Of a stretch of 45,148 bases of DNA, positions 27,889 through 39,067 are shown piece by piece. Under the pieces are notes generated by a model. That model did not search any database, was not told where the DNA came from, and was given only the letters and a program-made list of their open reading frames with translations. The position numbers were made by a program, and so were the translations under genes. The DNA lies in contig NZ_SMUS01000035.1 in NCBI RefSeq assembly GCF_004353185.1, forward strand, positions 1 to 45,148. The letters run 5' to 3'. The DNA comes from Clostridium cuniculi. Lineage in GTDB: Bacteria; Bacillota; Clostridia; Clostridiales; Clostridiaceae. Numbering within the stretch: position 1 is the first letter of the stretch; each line of letters starts with the position of its first letter.

Positions 27889-27897
27889 TGGTATAAT
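27889..27897 (+). promoter_or_regulatory. Extended -10 promoter
   Basis: TGGTATAAT, an extended -10 with perfect hexamer (27892-27897), 38 bases before the next gene. No good -35 is seen at the usual distance. Confidence 0.5.
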
Positions 27898-27935
27898 CAT
27901 TATATAACTAAGTGTAAATTAGGAGGGGTACATTT

Positions 27936-28646
27936 ATGGGGAAAAGTGTTAAAGAAAGACTAGATGAAACTATTAGACGTGATAAACAAGAAATCAATGA
28001 AGAAGATAATAATATGGAACCAAAAGGTAATAAAGAAACAAATGTAGAAGATTTTATGAATAAAAAAATTAAAGAAATGATAAATGATGAAGAACAAAAG
28101 GTAGGAGAAGAGAATGAAAATGATGATTTTGAAGAGGATTTCGAAGAAAAATCATCTAATGGAAAAAAAATAATTGTAATTCTTTTAGTACTAATAATAT
28201 CACTTTCAACAATATTAGTATTATGGAGCAATGGTTATGAAATTGTTAACTTTGCATTTAATAAAGTAAGTGAAATTAATGAAGGCAAAAATGCAGAAAA
28301 GAAAAATGAAGTTGTAGAAAATGAAATTACTACAGTAGCAACTATGGATTTAAATCAATGTTATCAGATTGTTCATTACATGGCTAATACTATAATAATA
28401 GCAGATGATGGGCAAATATGGGGTCAAAATGAGATTACTAGAGAAGCTGTCACTCAAATGGTTAACGAACTAAACGGTAGAGATGACTATCTTTCAGATG
28501 AATTAAAGAAATGGTTAGAATTAGATTTTTCAAATGGAGTTTAAGTTCATAATTATGTATGGGATAAACTTGATGGGGATATAGGAAAAGCTAAAGATTT
28601 AAATCAAGAAAAAATTCAACAAGTAATTAAGTCTATGACGGAATAA
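27936..28646 (+). pseudogene. Membrane protein gene interrupted by one in-frame stop
   Basis: The frame starts at ATG 27936 behind an AGGAGGGG site. It encodes a charged cytosolic N-terminus (about 1-75, Glu/Lys/Asn-rich), one membrane helix (about 77-97) and an outer domain. A TAA at 28542-28544 stops it at 202 residues, but the same frame continues for 33 codons (VHNYVWDKLDGDIGKAK...) to a second stop at 28644. That tail (HN..W..L.G.IGKA) looks like the conserved end of a family I recall as DUF6241; this is memory, not checked. A single G-to-T change (GAA to TAA) explains the break. Either a recent nonsense mutation or a base error; a shortened working protein is possible. Confidence 0.7.
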
Positions 28647-28774
28647 ATTATAAAAATAAATGAACATAATAAAAGTGTAAAGTATAAAAAATACTTATGT
28701 AAATTATTTTATATCAAAATTGTTATATAAAATTACAAAAAGGAACATGGTATTTACAAATTATTATATTATTA

Positions 28775-28804
28775 TTGAAAATGATTAAATAATTAGAGTA
28801 TAAT
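28775..28804 (+). promoter_or_regulatory. Promoter of pgi
   Basis: TTGAAA (28775-28780), an 18-base spacer and TATAAT (28799-28804). The leader to pgi would be about 95 bases. No riboswitch was recognised in it. Confidence 0.6.
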
Positions 28805-28907
28805 AGGGAAAAATAAGTCATTTAATTATTGTTAAAATTGTTAGTATAAGAAAAATTATGATATAATAAATATTGTTAAAAATCCCACATTATTTGGAGG
28901 TATGAAA

Positions 28908-30260
28908 ATGAAAAATGGTTTAAGTTTAGATTTATCAAAAGTTCAACCATATGCATCTTTATGTGAATTAGATAAGATGGAAGGTATGGTTAAGTGGGCT
29001 CATGATACAATTCATGAAGGTACAGGAGCTGGTAATGACTTTTTAGGATGGGTTGATCTACCAGTTAATTATGACAAAGAAGAATTTGCAAGAATACAAG
29101 CTGCAGCTAAAAAAATTCAATCAAATTCAGATGTTTTAGTTGTTATAGGAATAGGTGGTTCATACCTTGGAGCAAGAGCTGCTATAGAAATGTTAACAAA
29201 CAATTTCTATAATGTATTACCAAATAACAAGAGAAAGACTCCAAAGATATTCTTTGTTGGAAACAATATAAGTTCAACATATATATCAGAGTTATTTGAA
29301 GCTATAGAAGGATTAGATGTATCTGTTAATGTTATATCTAAATCAGGTACTACAACTGAACCTGCCATAGCATTTAGATTATTCAAAGACTTCATGGAAA
29401 AGAAATATGGGGTTGAAGGAGCAAAAGAAAGAATATTTGCTACTACTGATAAAGAAAGAGGAGCATTAAAAGGTTTAGCAGATCAAATGGGTTATGAAAC
29501 TTTTGTTGTTCCAGATAATGTTGGTGGAAGATTTTCTGTTTTAACTGCAGTTGGTTTATTACCAATCGCAGCAGCTGGAATAAATATTGAAGAAATGATG
29601 CAAGGAGCTGCTGATGCAAGAGAAATTTACTCTAATCCTTCATTAAAGGAAAATGCTTGTTATCAATATGCTGCTATGAGAAATGCTTTATATAACAAAG
29701 GTAAAGCAGTAGAAGTATTAGTTAACTATGAACCATCATTACACTATTTCAATGAATGGTGGAAACAATTATATGGAGAATCAGAAGGTAAGGATCAAAA
29801 GGGTATATTCCCAGCAGCAGTTGATTTCTCAACTGACTTACATTCTATGGGACAATTCATTCAAGATGGTAATAGAATAATGTTTGAAACAGTTCTTAAT
29901 GTAGAAAAAGCTACTAAAGAAATAGTTATAGAAGCTTCTGAAAATGATGCAGATGGATTAAACTTCTTAGCAGGAAAAACTGTTGATTTCGTTAATAAGA
30001 AAGCGTTCCAAGGAACTTTATTAGCTCATAATGATGGTGGAGTACCAAATATGGTATTAAATATTCCAGAATTAAGCCCATACTACTTTGGACAATTAGT
30101 TTATTTCTTCGAAAAAGCTTGTGGAATAAGTGGATACTTATTAGGAGTAAATCCATTTGACCAACCAGGAGTTGAAGCATACAAGAAAAATATGTTTGCT
30201 TTACTTGGTAAGCCAGGTTATGAAGAGTTAAAAGCTGAATTAGAATCTAGATTAAAATAA
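28908..30260 (+). CDS. pgi: Glucose-6-phosphate isomerase Pgi
   Basis: A 450-residue enzyme of the shorter bacterial form. It has the sugar-isomerase signature [15 protein letters not shown], the motif [19 protein letters not shown] and [10 protein letters not shown]. It interconverts glucose-6-phosphate and fructose-6-phosphate in glycolysis. Start ATG 28908 is chosen because GGAGG (28896-28900) sits seven bases before it; the in-frame ATG at 28902 is too close. The YaiI/YqxD gene follows after 12 bases. Confidence 0.97.
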   Translation: MKNGLSLDLSKVQPYASLCELDKMEGMVKWAHDTIHEGTGAGNDFLGWVDLPVNYDKEEFARIQAAAKKIQSNSDVLVVIGIGGSYLGARAAIEMLTNNFYNVLPNNKRKTPKIFFVGNNISSTYISELFEAIEGLDVSVNVISKSGTTTEPAIAFRLFKDFMEKKYGVEGAKERIFATTDKERGALKGLADQMGYETFVVPDNVGGRFSVLTAVGLLPIAAAGINIEEMMQGAADAREIYSNPSLKENACYQYAAMRNALYNKGKAVEVLVNYEPSLHYFNEWWKQLYGESEGKDQKGIFPAAVDFSTDLHSMGQFIQDGNRIMFETVLNVEKATKEIVIEASENDADGLNFLAGKTVDFVNKKAFQGTLLAHNDGGVPNMVLNIPELSPYYFGQLVYFFEKACGISGYLLGVNPFDQPGVEAYKKNMFALLGKPGYEELKAELESRLK

Positions 30261-30272
30261 TTATTTTATAAT

Positions 30273-30716
30273 ATGAAGATTATAGTTGATGGAGATGCCT
30301 GCCCAGGTATCTCCATTATTACAAATATAGCAAAAAAGTATGAGCTAGAAGTTATAATTTATTGTGATATTAATCATTACATAACAGTAAATTATGGAGA
30401 AGTTAGAGTTGTTGATACTGGATTTCAAAGTGTTGATATGAAGGTAGTAAATGAATGTAGTAATGGGGATATTATAATTTCACAAGATTATGGTGTTGCT
30501 GCTATTTGTTTAGGTAAGAAGGCTAATGTAATTAGTCCTAAGGGATATATTTACACAAATGAAAATATTGGAGCTATGTTAGAGCAAAGACATTTATCTC
30601 AAAAGATAAGACGAGGTGGAGGAAAAACTCCAAATGCTAAAAAAAGAACTATAGAAGATGATAATAGATTACAAAATAATTTGTTATATTTAATAAAAGA
30701 TAAAAATATAGAATAA
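30273..30716 (+). CDS. YaiI/YqxD family (DUF188) protein
   Basis: A 147-residue protein starting MKIIVDGDACPG, with SQDYGVAAICLGKKANVISP and RRGGGKTPNAKKR, all characteristic of the UPF0178 YaiI/YqxD family. These have a PIN-like fold with conserved Asp residues (D6, D8); the biological function is not established. It sits 12 bases after pgi with no clear ribosome site, so it is probably translated by coupling. Confidence 0.88.
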   Translation: MKIIVDGDACPGISIITNIAKKYELEVIIYCDINHYITVNYGEVRVVDTGFQSVDMKVVNECSNGDIIISQDYGVAAICLGKKANVISPKGYIYTNENIGAMLEQRHLSQKIRRGGGKTPNAKKRTIEDDNRLQNNLLYLIKDKNIE

Positions 30717-30752
30717 GCTGTAGAAATATATCTATAGTTTGTTCTTTTTTTT
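30716..30752 (+). terminator. Rho-independent terminator of pgi-yqxD
   Basis: A nine-base-pair stem with G-T pairs (AGCTGTAGA with TCTATAGTT), then TTGTTC and a long T run. Confidence 0.65.
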
Positions 30753-30868
30753 TATATATATTAGACAAATTTCAGCTTTTATTTCAAAGAGGAAATAGTA
30801 TAATTGAAATAGAAAATTATGCAAACTATGGTGGTTAAAGTATATGTGAAATGGTGAGGTGGAGAGAG

Positions 30869-32869
30869 ATGAAAGAGGTTTTAATTGATTTTGACAATAA
30901 AAGCCCTGCTGACTTAAATAAAAATATAAATATTGCAGCATTTTTAACTGAAAATGATGATGTTGAATATAAGTTTATGGAGGGGATTGAGGGTATATGG
31001 AAGCCTATACAAGACTTTTCAAAAAGCAATATTTGTACGTGGAAGCCTACTAAACCAGGAAAATATATGATAATGGTTCAAGGAAAATCAACTAATTGTA
31101 AAAATGCATATGACTATCTTGGTAGATCAGAATATGAGATAGTAGAAAATTCAAAATTAATTAATAAAGTTGAAATAGATAAAAATAAAATAAATGTAGG
31201 AGAAAAGTTACACATTAATGTTAGTACTAATGAAGAATTAGTATTATATAGATTTTGGATAAAGGGAAAAAAAGATTGGGAAATTTTAAGGGATTATACT
31301 ACAGAAAATGAATTTATTTTTACAGCTACAAAGCCAGGTAAGATGGAAGTATTAATAGAATGTAAAAATGTACAATCTGAAAGAAATGTTGATGATTTTA
31401 CAACTGTAAAGTTTGAAGTTAAAGATTTAGAAAAAATCGAAATAACAAACTTTTTATGTTTGACTCAAAATATGTTGGTTAATGAAGAATTGATTTTTAA
31501 GGTTGAAGCTAATTATGAAAAAAATAGACCTTTATTATATAAATTTTTAAAAATAAATAAAGAAGGACGAGTTACTTGTATTCAAGATTTTTCTTCTAAA
31601 AGCATGGTTACTTTTAAAGAAAAATTACCAGGTGAATATAAGTTATTGTGTTATGTAAGAGATATGTTCTCAACAAATTCTTTTGATGATAGAGCTGTTA
31701 TTGTTTATAACGTAAATCCATATAATGAGGTTAAAATTAGAACATTTAAAAGTGATATTAAGTCACCACAAGCAGTTGGAACTGAAATAAACTTATTAGC
31801 TTTAGTAGATGGAGGAAAAGAATTATTATATAGATATATTATAGAAGGCCCTATTTCAGAAGATAGTGGCTATATAAGAGGAAATGAGTTTATATGGGAG
31901 CCTAGAGATGATGGGAAATATAAAATAACTCTTAAAGTTAAAGATATTTCATTTGAAGGAGATCATGAAGATATAACATCTATTCAATACGAGGTTTATA
32001 ACAAAGGAGAAAAGCCAGTTAGAATAGTAGATGTTAAATGTGATAAAGGAAAAAGATGTATAATAGGTGAAGCTGTAAATATTAAAGTTAAAACTGATGG
32101 TGGAATTAAGCCTATATATAAGTTTACCATATATAAAAATGGCGTTGAAAAAGAGAGCATAGACTATGGAATAAATAATTGGATTAACTTTATACCAGAA
32201 GAACCTGGAGAGTATGAAGTTGATATCAAGTTAAAAGATGAATTTTCTTCAAAAGATTATGATGCATCAACATCTTTATTTATTGAAGCAAAAGATTATA
32301 TAGCAGCAGATATTGATTATATCTTATTGAATAGCAAAGAAACATATTTAGTAGGAGACATAATTAATATTGAGGCAATTGTTAAAAATACAAAAGATAT
32401 TTTAACTAAATTTGTAACGAAAATAAACGGATACGAAGTAGAAAATACTGAATTTATAGATGAAAAATCAATAAAAATTAAGCCGAAATGTCCTGGAAAA
32501 TATACTTTTGTAATATACGCAAAGAATGTGAAATCTACTGAAGAATATGATAGTAAAAGAGAGGTTTCTATTTATGTTCATGAAGTTATTCCTGTAAATT
32601 CAACAAAATTACAGCTTTCATCCAATGATTTAGAAGTAGGAAAAGAAGTGACTTTTGAAGCAATATCAGAAGGTGGAAAAGAAGTATGTTACGAATTTTA
32701 TATTATGATAAATGGTGAATGGGTTTTAGCACAAGGATATAGTAGGAAAAATTATTATACATTTGTACCATTTAAGAAGGGAAATTATAGAGTATTAGTT
32801 CTAGATAAAAGTTTTCACAAAGATGTTCCATATGAAGATTATGATACCATTGAGTTTGAAGTTAAATAA
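30869..32869 (+). CDS. Seven-module triple-tyrosine-motif (Y_Y_Y) repeat protein
   Basis: A 666-residue protein of seven modules of about 90-95 residues. Each ends in an aromatic/Pro-Gly-x-Tyr pattern: WKPTKPGKY, FTATKPGKM, FKEKLPGEY, WEPRDDGKY, FIPEEPGEY, IKPKCPGKY and FVPFKKGNY. That is the pattern of Y_Y_Y (triple tyrosine) domains, which are beta-sandwich modules often found in sensors. There is no signal peptide or membrane helix, so it would stay in the cytosol unless exported in an unusual way. Start ATG 30869 follows an AGGTGGAGAG site; the ATG at 30851 lies before it. It is monocistronic between two terminators. Function unknown. Confidence 0.75.
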   Translation: MKEVLIDFDNKSPADLNKNINIAAFLTENDDVEYKFMEGIEGIWKPIQDFSKSNICTWKPTKPGKYMIMVQGKSTNCKNAYDYLGRSEYEIVENSKLINKVEIDKNKINVGEKLHINVSTNEELVLYRFWIKGKKDWEILRDYTTENEFIFTATKPGKMEVLIECKNVQSERNVDDFTTVKFEVKDLEKIEITNFLCLTQNMLVNEELIFKVEANYEKNRPLLYKFLKINKEGRVTCIQDFSSKSMVTFKEKLPGEYKLLCYVRDMFSTNSFDDRAVIVYNVNPYNEVKIRTFKSDIKSPQAVGTEINLLALVDGGKELLYRYIIEGPISEDSGYIRGNEFIWEPRDDGKYKITLKVKDISFEGDHEDITSIQYEVYNKGEKPVRIVDVKCDKGKRCIIGEAVNIKVKTDGGIKPIYKFTIYKNGVEKESIDYGINNWINFIPEEPGEYEVDIKLKDEFSSKDYDASTSLFIEAKDYIAADIDYILLNSKETYLVGDIINIEAIVKNTKDILTKFVTKINGYEVENTEFIDEKSIKIKPKCPGKYTFVIYAKNVKSTEEYDSKREVSIYVHEVIPVNSTKLQLSSNDLEVGKEVTFEAISEGGKEVCYEFYIMINGEWVLAQGYSRKNYYTFVPFKKGNYRVLVLDKSFHKDVPYEDYDTIEFEVK

Positions 32870-32885
32870 TTTCCATAAAATGTAT

Positions 32886-32935
32886 CGACCTCCGGGGAAG
32901 ACCCAATATATGGATTCTACGGAGGTTGTATTTTT
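32886..32935 (+). terminator. Structured terminator-like hairpin
   Basis: Outer stem CGACCTCCG with CGGAGGTTG (nine pairs, one G-T), then TATTTTT. The 25-base loop can form an inner GGG-GAAGA-CCC hairpin. It is unusually G/C-rich for this genome. Termination of the preceding gene is the simplest reading. Confidence 0.6.
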
Positions 32936-33000
32936 AAATTCTTGCAATTGGGAGATATTAATAATAGAATAAGCTATATAAAAGTTTTACGAGGTGTTTT

Positions 33001-33717
33001 ATGGAAAGACTAGATAAGGTACTATCTAATTTAGGTTATGGTACAAGAAAGGAACTTAAGAAAATTTGCAGAAGTGGATTAGTTGAGGTTAATGGGGAAA
33101 TAGCTAAGGATAGTGGAATGCAAGTAGATCCTGAGAATGATAAAATTGTGATTAATGGAGAAGAAATTTTCTATAGAAAGTTTATTTATTTAATGATGAA
33201 TAAACCTGATGGAGTAGTATCTGCTACTTATGATAATAGAGATGAAACAGTAATTGATTTATTAGAGGTTGAACATCAAGTATTTGAACCATTTCCAGTA
33301 GGAAGATTAGATAAGGATACAGTTGGATTGTTATTATTAACAAATGATGGAGAGTTAAATCATAGATTAATATCTCCAAAATGGAAAGTTGATAAAGTTT
33401 ATTATGCTAAGATAGATAAAAAAGTTACTGATGAAGATATAAGTAAATTTAAAACTGGAATAACATTAGATGATGGATATCTTTGTAAAGAAGCAAAATT
33501 AGAAATATTAAGTGCTACTGATGATGGATCAGAAGTTATGGTTACAATTCAAGAAGGTAAATTCCATCAAGTTAAGAGGATGTTTGAGGCAGTAGGTAAA
33601 AAGGTTACATATTTAAAGAGAACTGAATTTGGTACATTGCCTTTAGATGAAGATTTAGAAGAAGGCGAATATAGAGAACTTACAAATGAAGAATTAGCTA
33701 TATTAAAGAGCTTTTAA
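33001..33717 (+). CDS. rsuA: 16S rRNA pseudouridine synthase, RsuA family
   Basis: A 238-residue protein with an N-terminal S4 RNA-binding domain (about 1-48, MERLDKVLSNLGYGTRKEL) and the catalytic domain with MMNKPDGVVS and the active-site motif VGRLDKDTVGLLLLTNDG (D104). KFHQVKRMFEAVGKKV near the end is family-typical. It isomerises a uridine in rRNA, most likely U516 of 16S; an RluB/RluF-type target is the alternative. ATG 33001 follows ACGAGGTG. Confidence 0.9.
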   Translation: MERLDKVLSNLGYGTRKELKKICRSGLVEVNGEIAKDSGMQVDPENDKIVINGEEIFYRKFIYLMMNKPDGVVSATYDNRDETVIDLLEVEHQVFEPFPVGRLDKDTVGLLLLTNDGELNHRLISPKWKVDKVYYAKIDKKVTDEDISKFKTGITLDDGYLCKEAKLEILSATDDGSEVMVTIQEGKFHQVKRMFEAVGKKVTYLKRTEFGTLPLDEDLEEGEYRELTNEELAILKSF

Positions 33718-33790
33718 CGAAAGAAAACAAAAAAATGATAGTAAAACATTCATATGTATAAAATTTAGCAAGATATTTTTCAAAAATCCC

Positions 33791-33819
33791 TTGCAATATA
33801 AAATTTTCTTTACTATAAT
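33791..33819 (+). promoter_or_regulatory. Promoter of the candidate small RNA
   Basis: TTGCAA (33791-33796), a 17-base spacer and a perfect TATAAT (33814-33819). The next protein gene is over 320 bases away and beyond a terminator, so this promoter serves a short transcript. Confidence 0.75.
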
Positions 33820-33825
33820 ATTAAT

Positions 33826-33915
33826 GCAAGGATAAATAAAAGGAATTAAATAGCCCCCTTTTTATTTATTGCTTATTGCTGAAGCGCAACCTGGCCCCAA
33901 GGGTTGCGTTTTTTT
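33826..33915 (+). ncRNA. Candidate small regulatory RNA, about 90 nt
   Basis: Between a near-consensus promoter and a strong terminator there is no open frame. The transcript would fold into two stems. Stem 1 pairs GATAAATAAAAGG (33831-33843) with a CCTTTTTATTTATT stretch (about 33857-33870), and its apical loop contains AGCCCCC. Stem 2 is the terminator, with TGGCCCCAA in its loop. C-rich single-stranded loops that can pair with G-rich ribosome sites are the hallmark of trans-acting small RNAs of the RsaE/RoxS kind. I do not recognise this as a named RNA family. Start and fold are predictions. Confidence 0.65.
33885..33915 (+). terminator. Rho-independent terminator of the candidate small RNA
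   Basis: CGCAACC (33885-33891) pairs with GGTTGCG (33902-33908), followed by T7. A high-quality terminator with no protein gene within 160 bases upstream. The region 33916-34145 after it holds only the pcrA leader. Confidence 0.9.
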
Positions 33916-34145
33916 GCGTTTAAAAATAAAAAAAGTAAATGATTTCACAATAAGATTTTATTTATCTTATCCCAAAGTATTAATTAGATAAAGTTTATTA
34001 TACTATTCTTTATAATAATAGATTTTTTAAATTTAATTAATTATGGCAATAATATATACTAACTATGTTATAATAATTTTTATATAGATTGTATGTTCGA
34101 TTAAAGCAGATAGTTTAGTCGGAAAAATGAAGGGAGGATGTTCTT

Positions 34146-36473
34146 TTGGATTTAAAATCTTTACTTAATAAAGAACAATATGAAGGCGCGGTAACTGTAG
34201 AGGGACCTGTACTTATTTTAGCAGGAGCAGGGTCAGGTAAAACTAGAGTTTTAACACATAGAATGGCTCATATGATAGAAGATTTAAATATTTTTCCTTA
34301 TAAAATATTAGCAATAACATTTACTAATAAAGCAGCTAAAGAAATGCAAGAAAGAGTGCAGGCACTTATAGGGGATAAGGCTAATGATATGTGGATATCT
34401 ACATTTCACTCAACTTGTGTAAGAATACTAAGAAGAGAAATTGAAAAGCTTGGATATAAGAAGAACTTTACTATATATGATGGAACTGATCAAAAGACTC
34501 TTATAAAAGAGTGTATAAAAATTCTTAATATAAATGACAAGGAAATAACTGAACAAGAAATAATGGGTAAGATAAGCAAAGCAAAAGATAATATGCAAAG
34601 TGCAGATTCTTACTATAGAGAACATGAATCTAATTTCAGAGAAAAGAAGATTGCTGAAGTTTACAGAATGTATCAAAAAAGGTTAAAGGAAAATAATGCT
34701 TTAGACTTTGATGATTTAATTTGTAAGACGGTAGAATTATTTAAGAAAAATCCAGAAACATTAGAGTTTTATCAAAGAAAATTCCAATATATTATGGTAG
34801 ATGAGTATCAAGATACAAATGGGGCTCAATATGAACTTGTAACATTACTTGCAGCAAAACATAGAAATATTTGCGTAGTAGGGGATGATGATCAATGTAT
34901 ATACCAATGGCGTGGAGCTGATATTAAGAACATCCTTGGTTTTGAGAAAGATTATCCAGATGCAAAGGTAATAAAGCTTGAGCAAAATTACCGTTCAAAA
35001 GCTAATATATTAAATGCAGCTAATGTTGTTATAGTAAATAATGCAAATAGAAAAAGTAAAGTTCTTAGAACAGAGCAAGAGTCTGGAAGTAAAATTAAAG
35101 TATATAGAGCATATTCAGATGGTGATGAAGGTACATTTGTAGCTAATCAAATAGAAAAAATAAAGAAAGAGCAAAATAAGCAATATAAAGATTTTGCTAT
35201 ACTTTACAGAACTAATGCTCAGTCACGTATATTTGAAGAAAGTTTAAGAAGAGCAGCAATAGCTTATAAAATTGTTGGTGGAACTAAGTTCTATGACAGA
35301 AAAGAAATTAAAGATATGTTAAGTTATTTAAAAGTTCTAGTTAATCCTTCTGATAGTATAGCTTTAAGAAGAATAATAAATGTTCCTAAGAGAGGAATTG
35401 GAGATGCAACTATACAAAAGGTTTTAGATTTTGCTGAAAGTTATGAGTTACCTTTGTGGGATGCATTATCAGAAGTTAGAACTATTCCAACATTAACAGC
35501 TAGAAATTGTGCTGGAATTGAAAAGTTTATGGAACTTATGGAAAATCTAATGGTGATTTCTGAAACTGTACCAGTATCACATTTAATTGAGACAATTTTA
35601 GAGGATACTGGATATATTAAAGAACTTGAAGCTTCAAAGCAAATTGAAGATAAGAGTAGAATAGAAAACTTAAAGGAACTTGTATCTGACGCCGTTGATT
35701 TTGAGAAAAATTATGAAAAAGAAAAGGCAGCAGGATCAAGTGAATTTGATATAAATAAAACACAATTAGAAGCTTACTTAGAAAAAGTTTCTCTTGTTCA
35801 AGATACAGATAAGCTTGAAGATGAAGAGGATGAAAATGGGACTGTTGTTCTAATGACTATTCATAGTGCTAAGGGGTTAGAGTTCCCAGTAGTATTTATG
35901 GTTGGTATGGAAAATGGAATATTCCCAGGCCAAGCATCCTTTAATAGTGATGCTGAGATGGAGGAGTCTAGAAGGCTTTGTTATGTTGGTATAACTAGAG
36001 CAAAGGAAACATTATTTATGACTTCTGCTGAAGTTAGAAGAGTATTTGGTAGAACAGTTGCGTACCCTCAATCAGACTTTATTTCTGAAATTAAACCGGA
36101 ACTTAGAGAATACGTTACAATGACTGGTGATAGTAAAGATGTAACGTCAGCTTCAGGTGCTGGAACAGTAAATGGTAGATTTAAACCATCATATAGTAAC
36201 CCGCATAGTTTAAGAAGCAATTATGGAACCTTTGAGAATAGGAATTTCGGTGGAGGAAATAGAGCAAGTTCAGTATCAAATGAATTAGCAGCAACATCTA
36301 CAATGACTGCTGCAGAAGCTACTATTGGAAGAAAAGTTAAACATGATAAATTTGGTGAGGGAACAATAGTTGCAGTATCAGATGTAAATGGAGATAAAAA
36401 ATTAACAATAGCATTTAATCAACAAGGAGTAAAAATGCTAATGTTATCAATGGCAAAACTAGAGCTTTTATAA
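34146..36473 (+). CDS. pcrA: ATP-dependent DNA helicase PcrA (UvrD family)
   Basis: A 775-residue superfamily 1A helicase. Motif I is GAGSGKTRVL (27-36). Others are FTNKAAKEMQERV (Ia), MVDEYQDTN (II), DDDQCIYQWRGAD (III region), EQNYRSKANIL (IV), HSAKGLEFPVVF (V) and VGITRAKETLF (VI). The C-terminus (about 715-775) is the Tudor-like RNA polymerase-binding domain of PcrA (IGRKVKHDKFGEGTIV). It unwinds DNA 3'-5' in repair and rolling-circle replication. The start is TTG 34146 with GGGAGGATG upstream; the nearby ATG at 34139 runs into a stop at once. ligA follows, a common clostridial pairing. Confidence 0.97.
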   Translation: MDLKSLLNKEQYEGAVTVEGPVLILAGAGSGKTRVLTHRMAHMIEDLNIFPYKILAITFTNKAAKEMQERVQALIGDKANDMWISTFHSTCVRILRREIEKLGYKKNFTIYDGTDQKTLIKECIKILNINDKEITEQEIMGKISKAKDNMQSADSYYREHESNFREKKIAEVYRMYQKRLKENNALDFDDLICKTVELFKKNPETLEFYQRKFQYIMVDEYQDTNGAQYELVTLLAAKHRNICVVGDDDQCIYQWRGADIKNILGFEKDYPDAKVIKLEQNYRSKANILNAANVVIVNNANRKSKVLRTEQESGSKIKVYRAYSDGDEGTFVANQIEKIKKEQNKQYKDFAILYRTNAQSRIFEESLRRAAIAYKIVGGTKFYDRKEIKDMLSYLKVLVNPSDSIALRRIINVPKRGIGDATIQKVLDFAESYELPLWDALSEVRTIPTLTARNCAGIEKFMELMENLMVISETVPVSHLIETILEDTGYIKELEASKQIEDKSRIENLKELVSDAVDFEKNYEKEKAAGSSEFDINKTQLEAYLEKVSLVQDTDKLEDEEDENGTVVLMTIHSAKGLEFPVVFMVGMENGIFPGQASFNSDAEMEESRRLCYVGITRAKETLFMTSAEVRRVFGRTVAYPQSDFISEIKPELREYVTMTGDSKDVTSASGAGTVNGRFKPSYSNPHSLRSNYGTFENRNFGGGNRASSVSNELAATSTMTAAEATIGRKVKHDKFGEGTIVAVSDVNGDKKLTIAFNQQGVKMLMLSMAKLELL

Positions 36474-36487
36474 GAGTTATAAGTTAT

Positions 36488-36543
36488 AAGTGATAAGTGG
36501 TAGGCTTAAGATTAAACTCTTAGCTTATCACTTTTAATTTGTC
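36488..36543. repeat. Long intergenic hairpin between pcrA and ligA
   Basis: Outer arms AAGTGATAAG/CTTATCACTT with an inner GCTTAAGA/TCTTAGC stem. Only a weak T stretch follows (TTTTAATTT), so termination would be partial. The arm sequence is tandem-like (ATAAGTTATAAGTGATAAGT). Confidence 0.6.
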
Positions 36544-36564
36544 GATTAAGAAAGGGAGATTTGA

Positions 36565-38550
<1,986 letters not shown>

Positions 38551-38557
38551 TAGATTA

Positions 38558-38638
38558 ATATCTTAGAATAATACTTATTATTCTAAGATATAAATTAAAA
38601 AGCAGTTACAAATACTTATTATTTGTAACTGCTTTTTT
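38558..38638 (+). terminator. Two consecutive hairpins, bidirectional terminator
   Basis: Hairpin 1 (38558-38592) is a 15-base-pair perfect stem ATATCTTAGAATAAT without a T tract. Hairpin 2 (38598-38638) is AAAGCAGTTACAAATA and its complement followed by T6. Read from the other strand hairpin 2 also has an A/T flank, so it serves both ligA and the convergent gene whose stop overlaps it. Confidence 0.85.
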
Positions 38639-38921
38639 AATTTATATTATCATCAAACTTTATAATATTATTATCATCATTAGGTGTTAAATTTTCCATT
38701 AAAAAATCTGTATCTAAAGAAGTTTCATCACGAGTTGTTGCTTTTTCAAGTGATGAAATACTTTTATTTATTTTTTCAAGTAAATAAGTTTGAATTCGTT
38801 GGTTCTTAGCCACTTTAAGAAAAGCTATGAAAGACCATATTCCAATAAACATAAAGCAAATCATAAAAATAATAGCTACTGATTGGAAAATTATTTGAAC
38901 TACTTGCAGTGCAGTTGTCAT
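38637..38921 (-). CDS. Small membrane protein (94 aa), unknown
   Basis: A 94-residue protein with one long hydrophobic segment (about 7-35), then a basic and a polar acidic tail (KINKSISSLEKATTRDE; ending IIKFDDNIN). A strong GGAGGT ribosome site lies nine bases before ATG. Its stop overlaps the ligA terminator. No family is recognised. The promoter must lie in the 146-base gap shared with the divergent solute-binding protein gene. Confidence 0.65.
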   Translation of the reverse strand: MTTALQVVQIIFQSVAIIFMICFMFIGIWSFIAFLKVAKNQRIQTYLLEKINKSISSLEKATTRDETSLDTDFLMENLTPNDDNNIIKFDDNIN

Positions 38922-39067
38922 ATCTTAGTACCTCCATAAGTTTATAAAATGATTATATCATAAATTGGAAATAATGCTATAAAAAATATTAACTTATACT
39001 TTAAAAGATTAATTCTTAATAATTATGTCTATAATTATAAAAAAGTATGCAGAAAGGGGAAATAAAT

